In this document: positions 1-7,786 of the stretch, piece by piece
Numbering within the stretch: the stretch's first letter is position 1
Layout of the letters: every line of letters starts with the position of its first letter
Source of the DNA: Phenylobacterium sp.
GTDB lineage: Bacteria; Pseudomonadota; Alphaproteobacteria; Caulobacterales; Caulobacteraceae
DNA length: 34,331 nucleotides
Direction: 5' to 3'
Assembly (NCBI RefSeq): GCF_024508875.1
Contig: NZ_JANINU010000153.1
Coordinates: 1 to 34,331, forward strand
Notes under the pieces: generated by a model
Databases searched by the model: none
What the model saw: only the letters and a program-made list of their open reading frames with translations
What the model was told of the DNA's origin: nothing
Position numbers and translations under genes: made by a program

Positions 1-699
1 CCGCAGTGGAAGACGCCGGCGAAGGGCATCGCCAGCGAGGAGTTCGCCAAGGAGCGGGCCAAGCTGATCTCCATGGACACGTCCCTCGACAGCAAGAGCC
101 TGCCCGGCCTCGACCCGCACCCCTACGAAAGCCCCGACACCACCCACTTTTCGATCGCCGACAAGTACGGGAACGTGGTGTCGAACACCTACACGCTTAC
201 CGCCTCGTTCGGAGCGCACGTGGTGGCTCCGGGGACCGGCTTCCTGCTGAACAACTCGCTGGGCAACTTCGACTGGAACCCCAAGCCCACCAGCCTCGGC
301 AACAAGATCGAACCGGGCAAGCGCGCCCAATCGACGATCTCGCCGATCATCATCTTCAAGGACGGCAAGCCCTGGGTCGCCACCGGCACGCCCGGCGGCG
401 GCACCATCCTGGCCACCATGGTGCAGATGCTGGTCAACCTGATGGACTTCAACCTCAACGTGGCCGAGGCGGCCCAGCGCCCGCGCATCTACCAGGCCGG
501 TGTCGACGGCCCGCTGCAGCTTGAGGAGTCCATCCCCGAGGACCTGGTGGCGGGCCTGAAGGCCAAGGGCCACAAGGTCGAGCGCTCGCAGATCCTGGGC
601 AGCACCCAGTCGATCATGATCGGACCCGACGGCGTCATGTACGGCGCCGCAGACACTCGCCGTCCCGACGCCGCGGCCGTGGGCGTGAAGCAGTACTAG
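1..699 (+). CDS. ggt: Gamma-glutamyltransferase, C-terminal part (5' truncated by window edge)
   Basis: The gene is open from the first base in frame 1, so 232 C-terminal residues are visible and the start lies outside the window. The family is an Ntn-hydrolase that cleaves gamma-glutamyl bonds of glutathione and related peptides, usually in the periplasm; the precursor cuts itself into a large and a small subunit. The motif DTTHFS holds the expected autoprocessing site, with the nucleophile Thr at visible residue 47 (codon 139-141). It is followed by the small-subunit landmarks TYTLTASFG and LLNNSLGNF and by PGGGTI, which lines the substrate pocket. Everything from the cleavage site onward is intact. 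It ends ten bases before a strong hairpin. Family assignment is firm; the exact substrate cannot be told from this part. Confidence 0.93.
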   Translation, partial: PQWKTPAKGIASEEFAKERAKLISMDTSLDSKSLPGLDPHPYESPDTTHFSIADKYGNVVSNTYTLTASFGAHVVAPGTGFLLNNSLGNFDWNPKPTSLGNKIEPGKRAQSTISPIIIFKDGKPWVATGTPGGGTILATMVQMLVNLMDFNLNVAEAAQRPRIYQAGVDGPLQLEESIPEDLVAGLKAKGHKVERSQILGSTQSIMIGPDGVMYGAADTRRPDAAAVGVKQY

Positions 700-708
700 G
701 AGGGCCCG

Positions 709-750
709 GACCGCTCCTCTTCCCAGCGCGGGCTGGGAAGAGGAGCGGTC
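709..750. terminator. Perfect 19-bp inverted repeat between convergent genes
   Basis: Bases 709-727 and 732-750 are exact reverse complements with a 4-base loop (GCGG). The hairpin lies between the stop of the gamma-glutamyltransferase gene (699) and the stop of the convergent LysR gene (800), so it can serve both directions. There is no T-run on either side, so classical intrinsic termination is uncertain; it may rather block readthrough or protect 3' ends. Confidence 0.7.
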
Positions 751-799
751 GCAGGCGCCCGCCGCGCCTTGTTTCCGTGGTTCGCCGGAGCCGTCGTCG

Positions 800-1708
800 T
801 CAGGCGTTCGCCACGAGTCGCAGCCCCGCAGTCTCGGGGCGCCGCTGTGGCAGGCTCTTCAGGAACATCTCCGCGGCGCGGCTCAGCTTGCGCTCGCCAT
901 GGCGGATCAGCCGGAAGCTCCGGCGCGGGAGTTCGATCGGCACGCGCACCAGCGTCCCGGCGGCCAGGGCGTCCCGCACCGCCAGCTCCGACAGCACGCC
1001 GGGCCCGGCGCCGGCGACGACCGCCGAGCGCACCGCCTCGTTGGACGGCAGCGTCAGCCGCACGCCCACAGCATCTGGGCTAACGCCGAGGCCACGCAGG
1101 AAGTCGGCCCGCGCGCCCGAGCCGTCCTCGCGCAGCACCCAGCCGGCGCGCAGCAGGGCTTCGCAGCCCGGTCGCCCGGCGGCCCAGGGATGGTCGGGCG
1201 GCACCACCACGCACAGCCGGTCGCTGCCCACTTCGAACCCGTTGAGGGCCGGGTCGCGCACCTCGCCTTCCACCAGGCCCAGCTCGGCCGCGCCGTCCAG
1301 CACCATGCGGGCGGCCCCGGCGCTGTTCGACAGGTGCAGTTCGATGGCCAGGTGCGGGAAGCGCTGGTGGAAGTCGGCGATCAGCGGCGGCAGCCAGTAG
1401 TTGCCCAGCGTCTGGCTGGCGCAGATCGAGATCGCGCCACGGCGCAGGTTGCTGAGGTCGGACAGGGTCTGCTGGGCGGCCTTCACTTGGTCCAGCACCT
1501 TCTCGGCCTCGGCGAGGAACACATGGCCCGCCGCCGACAGCTCGATCCGCCGCCCGACCCGGTCGAACAGCGGTGTGCCGTAGGCGGCCTCCAGGGCGCT
1601 GATCGAAGCGCTGACGCCCGACTGCGTGATGTGCAGGGCCTCGGCGGCGCGGGTCATGTTCAGTCGCTCCGCCACGCAGACGAAGATCCGGAGCTGCTCA
1701 AGAGTCAT
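800..1708 (-). CDS. LysR-family transcriptional regulator
   Basis: This 302-residue protein has the usual LysR length and layout. An N-terminal winged helix-turn-helix occupies about residues 1-60 (MTLEQLRIFVCVAERLNMTR, then AAEALHITQSGVSASISALE, then GTPLFDRVGRRIELSAAG). A linker helix follows, then a periplasmic-binding-protein-like effector domain from about residue 90. The start is ATG at 1706-1708 on the minus strand and puts the helix-turn-helix where the family has it. The gene is divergent from a metabolite transporter, the classical arrangement in which a LysR protein controls its neighbour and itself. Two tandem near-palindromes (1754-1790) lie 46-82 bases upstream of the start codon and are candidate operators. 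The effector is unknown; a substrate of the adjacent transporter is an inference. Confidence 0.93.
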   Translation of the reverse strand: MTLEQLRIFVCVAERLNMTRAAEALHITQSGVSASISALEAAYGTPLFDRVGRRIELSAAGHVFLAEAEKVLDQVKAAQQTLSDLSNLRRGAISICASQTLGNYWLPPLIADFHQRFPHLAIELHLSNSAGAARMVLDGAAELGLVEGEVRDPALNGFEVGSDRLCVVVPPDHPWAAGRPGCEALLRAGWVLREDGSGARADFLRGLGVSPDAVGVRLTLPSNEAVRSAVVAGAGPGVLSELAVRDALAAGTLVRVPIELPRRSFRLIRHGERKLSRAAEMFLKSLPQRRPETAGLRLVANA

Positions 1709-2137
1709 GTCGACGCCCCCGGGAACATGTCACAGCCTAGTCATAGGGATCGGCGTTCAGCAACTAGAACGTCGTTCAACAGCTAGAACGCACCATCCCT
1801 CAGGTCAGATCGGGCGCCCGCGTCGCCGACGGTCCGCAGTGAGCCGCTACGGTCTTGAATGTGCGCCGCAATTCCTCGAACGGACGGGCGGCGAAAACCC
1901 GCCACGCCCAGCGGTCTTGCGTCCCGCACCAGCATTCGGGGGCCGCCGACCTGTCCGGCGCGTGCGCAGGGCGCCCAATCGTTGGGCGATCGAGCCGGCG
2001 CGGGGGCTACGGATCATCAGGCAGGCTTGTCGCCGTCAGAAGAAGAGGTTGTGTTTTTCCAGCAAGTTCAATCGGTTGTCGCCGCGGCGGTTTTGCGCCA
2101 TGTGTCGCGGCGTCGGTGCGGGTTCCGGGGTTGGAGG
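1709..2137. other. 429-bp divergent intergenic region
   Basis: This is the gap between the LysR start (1708) and the preferred transporter start (2138). Apart from the tandem palindromes I see a repeated CATGTC (about 1705 and 1724) and no convincing sigma-70 promoter. The transporter frame stays open back to an ATG at 1859, but that stretch reads as a Pro/Arg-rich sequence with no membrane or domain character and is probably not translated. No RNA gene was recognised. Confidence 0.5.
1754..1790. promoter_or_regulatory. Tandem near-palindromes, candidate LysR operator
   Basis: Two 18-bp elements, 1754-1771 and 1773-1790, agree at 16 of 18 positions and are offset by 19 bp. Each is itself an imperfect palindrome of the form CGTTC-N8-GAACG with CTAG inside. 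Each contains a TTC-N8-GAA core, compatible with a LysR T-N11-A box. They lie in the gap between the LysR gene and the divergent transporter, close to the LysR start. Confidence 0.6.
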
Positions 2138-3430
2138 ATGGCGGCCGAACGAAGCGGACGGGTCCTCCATCCCGCGGTGCGGCGGCGGGCGATCGTCGCG
2201 TGCCTGCTGGGCAACCTGTTCGAACTCTACGACTTCGGGGTCTACGCCTATTTCGCCGTGCAAATCGGAAAGGCGATCTTCCCGGCCGCCGACCCGGTGA
2301 CCTCAATCCTCGCCAGCTTCGCGACCTATGGCGTCGGCTTCCTCATGCGTCCCGTCGGAGCGATGGTCATCGGCAGCTACGGCGACCGCCACGGCCGCAA
2401 GGCGGCGCTGGCGCTCACGATCACCCTGATGGCGGCCGCCACCGGCCTTACCGGCCTCGTGCCCAGTTACGCCGCGGTGGGGCTCTGGGCGCCGGCGCTG
2501 TTGGTCGTCTTCCGCCTCGTGCAGGGCTTCTCCACGGGGGGCGAGTGGGGCGGCGCCGCAACCTTCCTCGTCGAGCACGCCCCGCCGGGGCGAAAGGGCT
2601 TCTACGGCAGCCTGCAGCAGCTCAGCACGGGCCTCGCCCAGATCCTCGCCATCGGCTCGGCGCTACTGCTGAACGCGATCCTCCCGCCGCCCGACCTCGA
2701 CGCGTGGGGCTGGCGGCTGCCGTTCCTCGTCGGCTTCGTCCTGGCGCCGATCGGCTACTACCTGCGCTCGCGCGTGGCCGAGTCGCCCGAATACAGCCGG
2801 AGCGCCGAGGAACGTCAGGCCCCGCCCGCCCCGCTACGGGCCGCCTTCACCGAGCACCGCGGCGCGGTGCTGACCTGCTTCGGCCTGACCATGATCTGGA
2901 CCGTCGCCAACTACGTCTTCATCAGCTTCCTGCCCACCTTCGCGGTCCAGTCGCTGGGCATGGCGCCCACCGCCGCGCTCTCGGCGACGATCTGCGCCTC
3001 GCTGGCGAACATCGCTGTGGTCCCGCTGTCCGGCCTGGCCGCCGACCGATGGAGGCGCACACCCCTGGTCGTCTCGGCCGCGAGCTTCGCCGTCCTGAGC
3101 GTGCCGCTGTTCCTGCTGCTGAGCGCTTCGCCGTCGTTCGCGACGCTGGCCCTGGTGAGCGTGGTCGCCGGCGGTCTCTACGGCCTCTACAACGGCACGG
3201 CGCCCGCGGTGCTGTGCGCGCTTTTCCCGACCGGCGTCCGCTATACGGCGCTGTCGGTCGGCTACAACGGCGCGGTGATGATCTTCGGCGGCTTCGCGCC
3301 GCTCGTGTCGACGTTCCTGGTCCGCGAGACCGGATCGCCGATCGCACCCAGCTTCTATGTCGCGGCCTGCGCCGTGGTCAGCCTGGCGGTGCTCTGGCGC
3401 CCCCGGCTGCGCCTCGTCGCGGCCGCCTGA
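2138..3430 (+). CDS. MFS transporter, metabolite:H+ symporter (MHS) type
   Basis: From ATG 2138 the protein has 430 residues, typical of the MHS family of proton symporters for organic acids, betaines or proline (ProP, KgtP and citrate carriers). FELYDFGVY in TM1 (residues 28-36), GSYGDRHGRK (79-88, the MFS loop 2-3 motif) and RLVQGFSTGGEWGGA (126-140) are MHS hallmarks, and about twelve hydrophobic segments follow. The start is not certain. GGAGG directly abuts this ATG, too close for a normal ribosome site; GTG 2102 or a farther ATG at 1859 are alternatives, but homology begins only after 2138. The transporter is divergent from the LysR gene and is followed after 27 bases by the metalloprotease gene, so co-transcription is possible. 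The substrate cannot be deduced. Confidence 0.85.
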   Translation: MAAERSGRVLHPAVRRRAIVACLLGNLFELYDFGVYAYFAVQIGKAIFPAADPVTSILASFATYGVGFLMRPVGAMVIGSYGDRHGRKAALALTITLMAAATGLTGLVPSYAAVGLWAPALLVVFRLVQGFSTGGEWGGAATFLVEHAPPGRKGFYGSLQQLSTGLAQILAIGSALLLNAILPPPDLDAWGWRLPFLVGFVLAPIGYYLRSRVAESPEYSRSAEERQAPPAPLRAAFTEHRGAVLTCFGLTMIWTVANYVFISFLPTFAVQSLGMAPTAALSATICASLANIAVVPLSGLAADRWRRTPLVVSAASFAVLSVPLFLLLSASPSFATLALVSVVAGGLYGLYNGTAPAVLCALFPTGVRYTALSVGYNGAVMIFGGFAPLVSTFLVRETGSPIAPSFYVAACAVVSLAVLWRPRLRLVAAA

Positions 3431-3457
3431 TCCGTTTCATTCGAGGGGGAGTTGCGT

Positions 3458-5950
3458 ATGGGCTGGGGATCGTGGGGACGGGGGGCGGCGCTGGCTGCCC
3501 TGGTGACGGCGCTTGCCGGGCCGGCGCTGGCGGCGGAGGCGCCTCCCACGCCCGAATGGGCCAAGGCGACGGCGTCGTCGGAGGCGCGCGACGGCCTGCT
3601 CCGCGCCTTCGTCGACCGCAAGGCCAATCGCATCCAGCTCCGCCTGCCGCCGCCCGACGCCGAGGGCGTCTCGGGCCGCTTCATCTACCAGGCCAGCCTG
3701 ACCACGGGCCTCGGCTCGACCCCCATCGGCCTCGACCGGGCCGAGAGCGGGCGCGCGCTCGTCGTCGCCTTCCGCCGCGCCGGTCGCAAGGTGATCCTGC
3801 AGGCCGAGAACCCGACGTTCCGCGCCGCGAACGGCAATCCCGACGAGATGGCGGCCGTGAAGGACTCCTTCGCCGTCTCCAACATCTGGTCGGGCGACGT
3901 GATCGCCGAGGGGCCGGACGGCTCGGCGCTCATCGACATCACCAGCTTCCTTACCCAGGACACGCTGGACGTCGCCGCTCGGCTGAAGGCCCGGCGGCAG
4001 GGAAGCTTCCGCGCGTCGGCGCCGCTCAGCTACGCCGACGCTTCGCATGTGGGCGTCTTTCCCGAGAACCTCGAGGTCGAGGCGGTCCAGACCTTCACCA
4101 GCGACGAGCCCGGGGCCGAGGTGCGCGCCGTCGCGCCGGACCCGCGATCCATCACGCTGACGGTCCACCACTCGTTCGTGAAGCTGCCGGGCCCCGGCTT
4201 CCAGCCGCGCCGCTACGACCCGCGGACCGGCACCTCGGTGCAGGTGCTGGTCAGCGACTATTCGGCCAGCCTGGATCAGCCGATCGTCTCGCGCCTGGCC
4301 CGCCGTTTTCGCCTGGAGAAGACCGATCCCTCCGCCGCCCGCTCGCGGGTGAAGAAGCCCATCGTCTTCTACGTCGACCGCGCCGCGCCGGAGCCGATCC
4401 GCGGGGCGCTCGTCGAGGGGGCGAGCTGGTGGAACCAGGCCTTCGAGGCCGCCGGCTACATCGACGCCTTCAAGGTCGAGGTGCTGCCCGAGGGCGCCGA
4501 CCCGATGGACGCGCGCTACAACGTCATCAACTGGATCCACCGCCAGACGCGCGGTTGGTCCACCGGCCAGACCATCGTCGATCCCCGCACCGGCGAGATC
4601 GTCCGCGGCGTGGTCCAGCTCGGCTCGCTGCGGGTGCGCCAGGACCGGCTGATCTTCGAGGGACTGCTGGGCGCCGACAAGACCGGTAAGGGCGGGCCGG
4701 ACGATCCGGTCCAGATCGCGCTTTCCCGCATCCGCCAGCTCGGGATGCACGAGACCGGCCACGCGCTCGGCTTCTCGCACAACTTCGCGGGCAGCACCTT
4801 CGGACGCGCCTCGACGCTCGACTATCCCGCGCCGCTCATCCACGTGAAGAACGGCAAGCTCGACTTCAGCGACGCCTACGTCCGCGGCGCCGGCGCCTGG
4901 GACAAGTTCTCGGTGCGCTGGCTCTACAGCCAGGTTCCGCCGGGCGCCGACGAGGCGAAGTACCTGGACGGCATCGCCCGCGAGGTCGCGGCCCAGGGCA
5001 TGCGCTTTATCGCGGACGACGAGCATCCCGCCAGCACCCAGTGGGACAACGGCGCCGACCCGGTCGCCGAGCTGGCCCATGTGCTGGAGGTGCGCGAGAT
5101 CGCCCTGAAAAGGTTCGGGCTGAACAACATCCCGAAGGGCGCGCCGGTGGCCGACCTGCGCCGGGTGTTCGTGCCGATCTACCTGTTCCACCGCTACCAG
5201 GTGGACGCGGTCGTCAAGCAGGTGGGCGGCGTAGACTACGGCTATCCCGTCGCCGGCGGCGGCCAGGAACAGGCCCGGGCGATCCCCGCAGCCGATCAGC
5301 GCCGCGCCCTGAAGTCGCTGGGCGAAACTCTGTCGCCGCAGCGGCTGGACGTGTCGGACGAACTCACCGGCCTGCTGTCTCAGGGCCAGGCCGGCACGCC
5401 CGACCGACAGTTCGAGATCGAGGTCTTCGAGACGTTGGGCGGGCCGGTGTTCGATCCGATGGGCGCCGCGGTCGTCGCCTCCGACATAACCCTTCGCCAG
5501 CTTGTCGAGGCGCCGCGCCTGAACCGCGTGCTGGAACAGCACCGCCGCGATCCGGACCAGGTGAGCCTCGACGAACTGCTGGCTTGGCTGTTCGGCGCGG
5601 TCCAGGCCCGGGCCGACGATCCGCCCCGGTTCGCCGAGATCCGCCGCCGCCAGCAGGCCCGCCTCGTCGGCGACCTCGTGGACGTGCTGGGCGACAAGAC
5701 CCTGTCGCCCACCGCCGCCGGCCTCGTCGAGCAGGGCCTGAAGGCCTTCGCCGCGTCGCTCGACACGACGAAGGGAACGCCCGAGGCCATCGCCTTCAAC
5801 CGCCGCCTCGCCGACCTGGTCGGCCAGGGTGATCGCGAGGCCCTGAAGCTGCTGGCCTCCGACGTCGCGCCGACCCCGCGCACGCCGCCGGGGAGCCCCA
5901 TCGGCGAAGACTGCTGGTTCTGCGCGCCGTTGGCCCCGCCCGCGGACTGA
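3458..5950 (+). CDS. Secreted zinc-dependent metalloprotease (DUF5117/DUF4953 type)
   Basis: The 830-residue protein starts with a signal peptide (positive MGWGSWGRG, hydrophobic core, cleavage near ALA-AEA at about residue 24), so it is exported. HETGHALGFSH at residues 431-441 is the HExxHxxGxxH zinc signature of metzincins. The upstream beta-rich half and the long helical C-terminus match the large bacterial proteases described by DUF5118/DUF5117 and DUF4953; domain borders are recalled, not computed. ATG 3458 is chosen because GAGGGGGA (3443-3450) is 7 bases upstream; TTG 3452 would be too close. The C-terminus carries a CWFC dipeptide-like cysteine pair. The gene follows the MHS transporter by 27 bases. 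Together with gamma-glutamyltransferase this suggests extracellular peptide use, which is inference. Substrate unknown. Confidence 0.88.
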   Translation: MGWGSWGRGAALAALVTALAGPALAAEAPPTPEWAKATASSEARDGLLRAFVDRKANRIQLRLPPPDAEGVSGRFIYQASLTTGLGSTPIGLDRAESGRALVVAFRRAGRKVILQAENPTFRAANGNPDEMAAVKDSFAVSNIWSGDVIAEGPDGSALIDITSFLTQDTLDVAARLKARRQGSFRASAPLSYADASHVGVFPENLEVEAVQTFTSDEPGAEVRAVAPDPRSITLTVHHSFVKLPGPGFQPRRYDPRTGTSVQVLVSDYSASLDQPIVSRLARRFRLEKTDPSAARSRVKKPIVFYVDRAAPEPIRGALVEGASWWNQAFEAAGYIDAFKVEVLPEGADPMDARYNVINWIHRQTRGWSTGQTIVDPRTGEIVRGVVQLGSLRVRQDRLIFEGLLGADKTGKGGPDDPVQIALSRIRQLGMHETGHALGFSHNFAGSTFGRASTLDYPAPLIHVKNGKLDFSDAYVRGAGAWDKFSVRWLYSQVPPGADEAKYLDGIAREVAAQGMRFIADDEHPASTQWDNGADPVAELAHVLEVREIALKRFGLNNIPKGAPVADLRRVFVPIYLFHRYQVDAVVKQVGGVDYGYPVAGGGQEQARAIPAADQRRALKSLGETLSPQRLDVSDELTGLLSQGQAGTPDRQFEIEVFETLGGPVFDPMGAAVVASDITLRQLVEAPRLNRVLEQHRRDPDQVSLDELLAWLFGAVQARADDPPRFAEIRRRQQARLVGDLVDVLGDKTLSPTAAGLVEQGLKAFAASLDTTKGTPEAIAFNRRLADLVGQGDREALKLLASDVAPTPRTPPGSPIGEDCWFCAPLAPPAD

Positions 5951-6004
5951 GACGACGACCGGCGCTCCTGCGAGCGATCCGGTACAATGTCCGAACTCCG
6001 CCGT

Positions 6005-6034
6005 CGCGACGGGGGACACCTGTCCCTCGTCGCG
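6005..6034. terminator. Hairpin between metalloprotease and acetyltransferase genes
   Basis: Arms 6005-6018 and 6021-6034 pair at 13 of 14 positions, the remaining one being a G-T wobble. The formal 2-base loop would open to about six bases. The hairpin ends 13 bases before the acetyltransferase start. No T-run follows, so it is either a weak terminator of the upstream gene or a leader hairpin of the downstream one. Confidence 0.4.
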
Positions 6035-6047
6035 GTATGGCCCAGCC

Positions 6048-6734
6048 ATGTCAGCGCTTCATCCTCTCGACGACCCCGCCGGCTCCGGCCTGAGCGGCCG
6101 CCAAGCTCATCTCGCCCTCGTCGAGGGCGGCGCGCGGCGTTACGACCCAGCCTACGGCGTCTTCGCGGCCGTGGACGACAGGTCCGAAGCCAGCCTGTCC
6201 GGCCTCGCCGCCCTGGTCGCCCGCCACGGCGACGTGGCCTTCCTGCTGGCCGATCCGCCTACCGACGCGCCGGGCGTGGCCGTCGTGTCCCAGGACCTCG
6301 GCGTGCAGATGACGGCCGAGCGCCTCGCGCCCGCGCCTGAACCCGACTTCGAGATCGTCCAACTCGCCGACGCCGATGGGCCTGAGATGCTGGCGCTGGC
6401 GACACTCACCCAGCCCGGCCCGTTCTTCGCGCGGACCCACCGGTTGGGCGATTTCTTCGGCGTCCGGCGCGGCGGCCGCCTCGTTGCGATGGCCGGCGAG
6501 CGGATGAAGCCGGACGGTCATACCGAGGTCAGCGGCGTCTGCACCCACCCCGAGCACCGCGGCCACGGCTACGCGGGCGCCTTATCGCACGTCGTGGCGG
6601 GCCGCATCCTCGCGCGCGGCGAGATCCCGTTCCTGCACGCCTACGCCAGCAACAAGGGTGCGATCGGCCTCTACGAGACGCTCGGCTTCACCCTGCGCCG
6701 CGAGGTGCTGATGACGCGGCTGACGAAGGCATGA
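6048..6734 (+). CDS. GNAT-family N-acetyltransferase (FR47-like)
   Basis: This 228-residue protein uses acetyl-CoA to acetylate an amine. The catalytic fold is in the second half: the acetyl-CoA loop is HPEHRGHGYAGAL (motif A, R/Q-x-x-G-x-G/A), preceded by the beta-4 strand VSGVCT. The C-terminal NKGAIGLYETLGF is the usual motif B (N..A...YE..GF). The N-terminal 100 residues are less conserved, as in FR47-like members of about this size. ATG 6048 has no clear Shine-Dalgarno; the hairpin at 6005-6034 lies just upstream. The gene is convergent with the DUF305 gene, with a 9-base gap. The substrate (small molecule or protein N-terminus) cannot be inferred. Confidence 0.9.
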   Translation: MSALHPLDDPAGSGLSGRQAHLALVEGGARRYDPAYGVFAAVDDRSEASLSGLAALVARHGDVAFLLADPPTDAPGVAVVSQDLGVQMTAERLAPAPEPDFEIVQLADADGPEMLALATLTQPGPFFARTHRLGDFFGVRRGGRLVAMAGERMKPDGHTEVSGVCTHPEHRGHGYAGALSHVVAGRILARGEIPFLHAYASNKGAIGLYETLGFTLRREVLMTRLTKA

Positions 6735-6743
6735 GCGCGCGGT

Positions 6744-7301
6744 TCAGCGCGGAATCTTCGTCGTATCGACGCCGGCGCTTGCGTCGGTCTGCGGCGCCGG
6801 GGGCTCATCGCCGCGCGCGCGGTAGGATGGAAGGTCGGGCGCGCCGGGCGCCGGCGGATGTGCCTGAAGCCGCTCGATGTTCCGCTCCATCTCGACGATC
6901 TCCCGGACCTGGGCGTCGATAATGCCGTCGGCGAGACGACGCACCTCGGGGTCTTTGATATGTGCACGCTCGCTCGTCATGATGGCGATGGAGTGGTGTG
7001 GGATCATCGCCTTCATGTAGGCGACGTCCCCGACCGTCTGCTGGCTGCGGACCAGCCACAGAGAGCCGCAGAACACCACGGCCGCGGCCGCGAGAATGGC
7101 GATGTTCAGACGCTTGTTCGCGTACATCCCGAACATGAAGGCGAGCATCACGACCGTCATGGCCGCGCCCATCAATAGCGCCATGTAGGCCCGCGTTTCA
7201 CTGAAGCGCACATGCTCCAGGGCGTAGGTGTTGAGGTACATCAGGCCGAACATCACGAGCGTCGACGTGGCGATCATCGCAGCGAAGCGAACGTAGCTCA
7301 T
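6744..7301 (-). CDS. DUF305 domain membrane protein of the copper cluster
   Basis: From ATG at 7299-7301 the protein has 185 residues; the frame is open farther upstream but that part is antisense to cueR and shows no character. Three hydrophobic helices occupy about residues 5-25, 40-60 and 66-84. They are followed by a soluble domain starting AYMKAMIPHHSIAIM (95-108), the Met/His-rich core of DUF305, a ferritin-like four-helix family. Some DUF305 relatives bind copper in the periplasm (CopM of cyanobacteria). The gene lies 95 bases downstream of cueR on the same strand, so it is probably the third gene of the copA-cueR transcript. A role in copper binding or sensing at the membrane is inferred from the His/Met motif and position. 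Confidence 0.85.
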   Translation of the reverse strand: MSYVRFAAMIATSTLVMFGLMYLNTYALEHVRFSETRAYMALLMGAAMTVVMLAFMFGMYANKRLNIAILAAAAVVFCGSLWLVRSQQTVGDVAYMKAMIPHHSIAIMTSERAHIKDPEVRRLADGIIDAQVREIVEMERNIERLQAHPPAPGAPDLPSYRARGDEPPAPQTDASAGVDTTKIPR

Positions 7302-7396
7302 GGGAATCCCCGGGCTGCAGGCCTGTCGGCGATCCGGTCCAACGCGAAGCGCGCGTGTTCGCTGCGCCAGACGCCAAATGAGCCGTAGCGGACCGC

Positions 7397-7786
7397 CTAG
7401 CTCCGGGTCAGGTCTTCCAGGATCGGACACTCGGGCCGGTCGTCGCCCGCGCAGCAGTGCGACAGGTGGCGCAGGGTGTCGGCCATCGCCTGCATCTCGG
7501 CGATGCGGGCGTCGAGGTCGGCGATGTGCCGCTCGGCGATGGCCTTCACGTCGCGGCTCGGGCGCTGGCGGTCGCGCCACAGCGAGAGCAACTGGGTGAT
7601 CTCCGGCATGGAGAAGCCCAGGCTCCGGGCCCGCCGGATGAAGCGCAGCTCGTTCAGCGACCGGTCGTCGTATTCGCGGTAGTTCGACTCGGTCCGGCTC
7701 GCCGGGCGCACCAGCCCGATCTCGTCGTAGTAGCGGATCATCTTGGCCGAGACGCCCGAGGCCTTGGCTGCCTGCCCGATGTTCAT
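7397..7786 (-). CDS. cueR: Cu(I)-responsive MerR-family regulator CueR/HmrR
   Basis: This 129-residue protein has an N-terminal MerR winged helix ([20 protein letters not shown]), a coiled-coil dimerisation helix (about 80-108) and the C-terminal metal loop [12 protein letters not shown]. Cys112 and Cys120 fall at the same numbers as the two Cu(I) ligands of E. coli CueR. Ser77 is present at the site where Zn(II) or Hg(II) sensors have Cys, which marks a monovalent-metal sensor. Its start codon overlaps the copA stop (ATGA, 7783-7786), so it is co-transcribed with and translationally coupled to the ATPase. It is expected to untwist 19-bp-spaced promoters; two fitting ones lie at 10077-10107 and 10180-10210. 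Confidence 0.95.
   Translation of the reverse strand: MNIGQAAKASGVSAKMIRYYDEIGLVRPASRTESNYREYDDRSLNELRFIRRARSLGFSMPEITQLLSLWRDRQRPSRDVKAIAERHIADLDARIAEMQAMADTLRHLSHCCAGDDRPECPILEDLTRS

Noticed and set aside
1855..4689. Long plus-strand frame over the transporter and protease genes
   Set aside because: Arg/Pro/Gly-rich reading of the wrong frame, produced by high GC; the transporter and protease frames have clear domains.
3437..6049. 870-residue minus-strand frame opposite the metalloprotease
   Set aside because: It is a GC-driven antisense shadow; the plus strand carries a signal peptide and a zinc motif.
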